A stretch of DNA of 64,000 bases from an uncultured Prevotellaceae bacterium (GTDB taxonomy: Bacteria; Bacteroidota; Bacteroidia; Bacteroidales; Muribaculaceae). Made by a program: the position numbers and the translations under genes. Of the stretch, positions 59,560 through 64,000 are shown piece by piece. Each line of letters begins with the position of its first letter. Position 1 is the stretch's first letter. The notes below the pieces were generated by a model that searched no databases, was not told the DNA's origin, and worked only from the letters and a program-made list of their open reading frames with translations. Where the stretch lies: contig CAMJJG010000006.1 in the NCBI GenBank assembly GCA_946406035.1, positions 1-64,000 on the forward strand. Direction: 5' to 3'.

Positions 59560-61465
59560 TGTTGTTTGACACGGGTTTGGATGGTTTCTTATTCTTGTCG
59601 GCCTGGGTGCCGGATGTCATTTTTTTAGCCTTGGGATAGCTGATGGTGTGGCGGCTTGCCATCGCGCGGCCTTGAGCTTGCAGGCCCGGCAGGTTGCCGC
59701 GCAGGTAGCGCTGTATCATTAATGCCCCGATGGGCACGCCATAGGTTGCGCCAAAACCAGCGTTCTCGACATACACGCAAACGGCAATCTTGGGGTCATT
59801 CATCGGCGCAAAGCCCATAAACACCGAGTGGTCACGGCCGTGCGGATTCTGGGCTGTGCCCGTCTTGCCACACACGTCCAGTCCAGGGATGTTGGCACCA
59901 GTGCAGGTGCCTCCCAGCACTGCCATGCGCATGCCCTCGACGATGGCGTTATAGTAGCGCTTGTCGATGTCGGTGTCGTGCCGCTCGAGGCTCTTCTTGA
60001 GCACGCCGACGCCCTCAATGTTCTTCACCACATGGGGCGTGATGTAGAAGCCCCGATTGGCGATGGTGGCGCTCAGGTTGGCGATTTGCAACGGTGTGGC
60101 CAGAATCTCGCCCTGGCCGATGGCGTCACTGATGATGGTCTGGCCGACCCACTTGCCCTCGCCGTAGATTTTGTCATAGAAGGCCGTGTTGGGGATGAAA
60201 CCGCGGCTCTCGCCTGGCATGTCGATGCCCAGCTTGTAGCCATAGCCCATCGATACCATGTGGTTTTTCCACACTTCAAAGGCCTTGCCCGTCGAGCCAT
60301 ACTTGCTGCGCTTGTCCATCATGTACTTGAATCCCCAGCAGAAGTAGGCGTTGCACGACGTCTGCAAGGCGGGCTTGAGCGGGATGGGGGAGCCATGCCC
60401 GTGGCAACCCACGCGCAGGCCGGCATTGACATATCCGCGATGGCACGGAAACACGGTGCTCGTGGTGATGATGCCCTCATCCAGGAAGATCAGGCCCTGT
60501 GTGGGCTTGAAAGTCGATCCAGGGGGGTAGGCCGCCATGATAGAGCGGTCATATAGGGGTTTCAATCGGTTATTGACCAGTTTCTGGTAATTCTTGCCTC
60601 GTTCCTTGCCCATGAGCAGCGACGGGTCAAAACTCGGGCTGGAAATCAATGCCAGAATCTCGCCCGTCTTGGGCTCGATGCACACAATGGCACCCACCTT
60701 GCCTTGCATGAGCAGCTCGCCATAGGCTTGCAGGCCGATGTCGATGCTCAACTTCAAGTTATTGCCGGCGACCGGAGCCACGTCGTCAGCGCCATCGTTG
60801 TAGCGGCCCTTGATCTTGCCAGTGGCGTCGCGGATGAGGATTTCCTTGCCCTTAACACCCCGTAGCCACTTCTCGTAGCTCTTCTCGATACCCAGGTCTC
60901 CGGTATAATCCCCAGGACGGTAGTAGTCATCATGCTCGATGTCGCGCGCATTGACCTCGCGTATGTCGCCCAGCACGTTGGCCGCGACGTGATAGTTGTA
61001 TTGCCTGAGGATGCGTTGCACGACAAAGAAGCCCGGGAAACGGTATAGCTTCTCTTGCAGCCGGCCGTAGTCCTCGGGGGTGAGGTGGTTCATGAACACC
61101 TGTTGGGTAAAGGCCGAGTAGCTGCGGCCCTTCTTCATCTCCAGCCACCGGCGGTCAAACTCCTCGCGGCTGATCTGCACCGTGTTACAGAAGTCGGTCG
61201 TGTCAAACGGGGTCACATCCTTGGGAATCAGCACCAGGTCATACTCGGGCACATTATACACCACCAGCGAGTCGTTACGGTCATAGATGAGGCCTCGCGA
61301 GGGATAGATGACCTTCTCCATGAACGCGTTATTGTCGGCATGGGCCTTATAGGTGCTATCGAGCACCTGCAACTGCACCAGGCGAACGATGTAGATGAGC
61401 ACAATCGCCACGATAAAGCCGCCGATGACCAGCTTGCGCTTCTCGAGGTTATAATCTTTTCTCAC
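59543..61465 (-). CDS. mrdA: Penicillin-binding protein 2
   Basis: YPPGSTFKP, SCNAYF, CGKTGTAQNP; overlaps rodA. Confidence 0.95.
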   Translation of the reverse strand: MRKDYNLEKRKLVIGGFIVAIVLIYIVRLVQLQVLDSTYKAHADNNAFMEKVIYPSRGLIYDRNDSLVVYNVPEYDLVLIPKDVTPFDTTDFCNTVQISREEFDRRWLEMKKGRSYSAFTQQVFMNHLTPEDYGRLQEKLYRFPGFFVVQRILRQYNYHVAANVLGDIREVNARDIEHDDYYRPGDYTGDLGIEKSYEKWLRGVKGKEILIRDATGKIKGRYNDGADDVAPVAGNNLKLSIDIGLQAYGELLMQGKVGAIVCIEPKTGEILALISSPSFDPSLLMGKERGKNYQKLVNNRLKPLYDRSIMAAYPPGSTFKPTQGLIFLDEGIITTSTVFPCHRGYVNAGLRVGCHGHGSPIPLKPALQTSCNAYFCWGFKYMMDKRSKYGSTGKAFEVWKNHMVSMGYGYKLGIDMPGESRGFIPNTAFYDKIYGEGKWVGQTIISDAIGQGEILATPLQIANLSATIANRGFYITPHVVKNIEGVGVLKKSLERHDTDIDKRYYNAIVEGMRMAVLGGTCTGANIPGLDVCGKTGTAQNPHGRDHSVFMGFAPMNDPKIAVCVYVENAGFGATYGVPIGALMIQRYLRGNLPGLQAQGRAMASRHTISYPKAKKMTSGTQADKNKKPSKPVSNNNGSQE

Positions 61466-61967
61466 GGCGAGTGCTGACTAGACTGTCCAACCCAAAAATG
61501 ATGATAATCGACAACAGGCTGCTGCCGGCGATGTGGGCCAGCGTGAGCGCCACGTTGTGCAGCGTGAAGGCCTGGATGAGGAAAATGAGCGTGCAGTAGA
61601 GCGTGACCAGTGTCGCCATGTACTTGAAATAATCGCCCACGCCCATCGAGTCGACCGATGGTATGGGGATGTTCATGTCGTTCTCTCGGGAGATGAACAT
61701 GTTGAACACCGGGCGCCGCACGGCAGCCATGATAGTACAAGCCAGAGCGTTCATGCCAGGCGTGTTGTTGAAGATGTCGATGAGCAAGCCCGAGAAGAAG
61801 GCTACAGTCAGCACCCATCCGCCATGCAGGTTGACGGGGAGTCTGAGGATCAGGTAGATGAACACCACGGGCATCGCGATGTTGAACAGCACGATCTTGT
61901 TGCACACGAGCTGCATCACCACCAGGGCCAGGAACAGAGCGATGAATTGGATTACGGTCTTGGTCAT
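61449..61967 (-). CDS. mreD: Rod shape-determining protein MreD
   Basis: Small multi-TM protein between mreC and mrdA. Confidence 0.88.
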   Translation of the reverse strand: MTKTVIQFIALFLALVVMQLVCNKIVLFNIAMPVVFIYLILRLPVNLHGGWVLTVAFFSGLLIDIFNNTPGMNALACTIMAAVRRPVFNMFISRENDMNIPIPSVDSMGVGDYFKYMATLVTLYCTLIFLIQAFTLHNVALTLAHIAGSSLLSIIIIFGLDSLVSTRREKRL

Positions 61968-62983
61968 GGCTGTTCTTCTCCTTGTTCGGGCTCAACGGGT
62001 TGAGCGGATTGGACGGGCTGGGCGGGTAAGGCAGGCTGTGCCTGCTGGGCGGGCTTCTTGGGCTTCTCTTTTTGAGAGGGGGTGGGAACCACGTCGATGA
62101 TCTCGGGCTTGATTTCGGGACGCGTCTCGATGTTGGCCGCGGTGTCGATGCCTTGTTCGGCACGCTTGAGGGCGTCGATCTGATCCTTCATGCTATTGGT
62201 AATGACGCGCACGCTGCTCAGTTGGCCAAAGTTGGCCGTCAGCTTGATGCGCAACGACACGAAACTGTCGCTCATGTCGCGGGCAAGCCCTTCGACGGTG
62301 CCCACGATGATGCCCTCGGGAAATACTGCCGAGTAGCCGCTCGTGACAATGGTGTCACCCTTGTGGTAGGTGATGTGCTTGGGCAACTCCTCGAGCACGG
62401 CCAGTTGGGGACTCTTGCCGTCCCACACCAGCGACCCAAAGAAGCCGCTCCCCTTCAACTTGCAGGAGAGCCTCATGTGCGGGTTCAGGAACGATATCAC
62501 GCGTGCCGCGTGGGGCCCGACGACATTGACGATGCCCACGACGCCATTCTGGTCGATGACACCCATCTCGGGACTCACGCCGTCATAACTGCCGCGGTTG
62601 ATGGTGATGTAGTTGTTGGGCTGGGCGATGCTGTTGCTGATGACCTGGGCCATCACAAACGTGTACTGGCGCAGGGCCGGTTGCAGCAGCGAGTCGGGCG
62701 ACTGCAACGACATGTCACCCATGATGTTGCGCATCTCAATCAATTCCATCTCCAGCGCGGCGTTGCGTTCCTGCAGGCTCTCGTTGATGTCCCGCAGGTG
62801 AAAGTAGGACGTGACGCCGTTGAGCGCCTTGTACACCGCGGCACTCACCGAGTTGGCCGAGGTCAGATAGACGCTCTGCTGGTAGGGGTTATCCTTAAAC
62901 AACAGCACGAGGCTCAGTATCACATAGATAGCAAAAATGAACCACGCACTGTGCTTGACGAAAAAGTTGAGCAGATTATTCAT
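61964..62983 (-). CDS. mreC: Rod shape-determining protein MreC
   Basis: N-terminal TM, coiled coil, INRGSYDGVSPEMGVIDQNGVVGIV. Confidence 0.92.
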   Translation of the reverse strand: MNNLLNFFVKHSAWFIFAIYVILSLVLLFKDNPYQQSVYLTSANSVSAAVYKALNGVTSYFHLRDINESLQERNAALEMELIEMRNIMGDMSLQSPDSLLQPALRQYTFVMAQVISNSIAQPNNYITINRGSYDGVSPEMGVIDQNGVVGIVNVVGPHAARVISFLNPHMRLSCKLKGSGFFGSLVWDGKSPQLAVLEELPKHITYHKGDTIVTSGYSAVFPEGIIVGTVEGLARDMSDSFVSLRIKLTANFGQLSSVRVITNSMKDQIDALKRAEQGIDTAANIETRPEIKPEIIDVVPTPSQKEKPKKPAQQAQPALPAQPVQSAQPVEPEQGEEQP

Positions 62984-62993
62984 CGTGCCTTTA

Positions 62994-63028
62994 TTAGTTG
63001 TAAGCTCTAGGTTTTATGTTGTAAGTAC
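62994..63028. repeat. Degenerate 7-nt-periodic array (TAAGTTG-like)
   Basis: TTAGTTG|TAAGCTC|TAGGTTT|TATGTTG|TAAGTAC. Confidence 0.55.
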
Positions 63029-63060
63029 ATTTACTGTCGCCTGGAAAAGTACTGTGTTGG

Positions 63061-63090
63061 CTAAAAAACTAAAAACTTAAAACTAAAAAC
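63061..63090. repeat. Degenerate 7-nt-periodic array (AACTAAA-like)
   Basis: CT at 63061, 63069, 63076, 63083 in CTAAAAAACTAAAAACTTAAAACTAAAAACC. Confidence 0.55.
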
Positions 63091-63095
63091 CAGAG

Positions 63096-64000
63096 TTATC
63101 GCATCAGGAACTTGAAGTGCTTGATGTTCTTCAATGCGATGCCGGTACCCTTGGCAACAGCGTGCAGGGGATCCTCGGCAACATGGAACTCGATACCGAT
63201 CTTGTCGGTCAAGCGCTTGTCAAGGCCGCGCAGCAACGCACCACCACCGGTCAGGAAGATGCCGTTGTGAACGATGTCCTGGTACAGCTCGGGGGGAGTC
63301 TGCTCCAGGGCGCTCAGCACGGCAGCCTCGATCTTGGAGATCGATTTCTCGATGCAGTGGCACACCTCCTGATAGGTCACGGGCACCTCAAGGGGCAGCG
63401 AGTTGACCTGGTTGGGGCCGTGGATGATGAAGTCCTCGGGGGCGTCGGGACCCAGGTCGGTCAATGCCGAGCCGACGTTGATCTTGATGGCCTCGGCAGT
63501 GCGCTCACCCACGCGCACGTTGTGGGCGCGGCGCATGTGCTCCTGGATGTCCTCGGTCAGGTCGTCACCAGCGGTGCGGATGCTCTTGTTGCTCACGATG
63601 CCACCCAGCGAGATGACGGCGATCTCGGTCGTACCGCCACCGATGTCAACAATCATGTTGCCCTCGGGTGCCAGCACGTCAAGGCCGATACCCAGGGCGG
63701 CTGCCATGGGCTCGTAGATCATATAGACGTCGCGGCCACCGGCGTGCTCACTCGAGTCGCGCACGGCGCGGATCTCGACCTCGGTCGAGCCCGAGGGGAC
63801 ACACACGACCATGCGCAGCGAGGGGGAGAACCAGTGGTTCTTGGCGCTCACCTTCTTGATCATGCCGCGTATCATGTGCTCGGCGGCATTGAAGTCGGCA
63901 ATCACACCGTCGCTCAGGGGCCTCACGGTGCGGATGCCCTCGTGCACCTTGCCGTGCATCTCGCGGGCGCGCTCACCCACGGCGATGGGCTTGTTGGTCT
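63096..64000 (-). CDS. mreB: Rod shape-determining protein MreB (N-terminus beyond window)
   Basis: TNKPIAVGERAREMHGKVHEGIRTVRPLSDGVIADF; MIVDIGGGTTEIAVISLGG; open at the window edge. Confidence 0.95.
   Translation of the reverse strand, partial: TNKPIAVGERAREMHGKVHEGIRTVRPLSDGVIADFNAAEHMIRGMIKKVSAKNHWFSPSLRMVVCVPSGSTEVEIRAVRDSSEHAGGRDVYMIYEPMAAALGIGLDVLAPEGNMIVDIGGGTTEIAVISLGGIVSNKSIRTAGDDLTEDIQEHMRRAHNVRVGERTAEAIKINVGSALTDLGPDAPEDFIIHGPNQVNSLPLEVPVTYQEVCHCIEKSISKIEAAVLSALEQTPPELYQDIVHNGIFLTGGGALLRGLDKRLTDKIGIEFHVAEDPLHAVAKGTGIALKNIKHFKFLMR

Overview
The window is a 64 kb stretch of a Bacteroidales chromosome, Muribaculaceae/Prevotella-like by gene content (inference, not tested). It is mostly core genes. 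Blocks: fba, GH53 galactanase, DMT transporter, aroB, LMW-PTP + GH20, CotH, aquaporin, ugd, a PorE-like TPR/PD40/CRD/OmpA lipoprotein, OPT transporter, trpS, cydAB with DUF4492, prmC, ribD, uppS-bamA-ompH x3, nagA, an orphan GT5 N-domain, DUF4270, an ECF sigma / putative anti-sigma / coiled-coil / outer-membrane beta-barrel cluster, secA, Lnb-type DUF4105, and rodA-mrdA-mreDCB (mreB runs off the edge). There are three tRNAs: Pro-GGG, His-GTG, Thr-CGT. No CRISPR array, prophage or canonical defence island was seen. The less expected signals are mostly between genes: (i) several degenerate but phase-locked tandem arrays, with 9-nt, 7-nt or 10-nt spacing and a different unit consensus at each site; (ii) a 40-codon transcription unit encoding only a signal peptide fused to part of a dockerin-like Ca-loop motif; (iii) remnants of secreted-protein genes (signal peptide cut by an IS3/IS150-like end, a BspA-type LRR fragment, a stop/frameshift-broken exported ORF); (iv) twin 35-bp interrupted palindromes overlapping the -33 box of a DUF4143 ATPase gene; (v) a candidate small RNA upstream of lnb. 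All calls come from reading the sequence and supplied translations; no database search was run.
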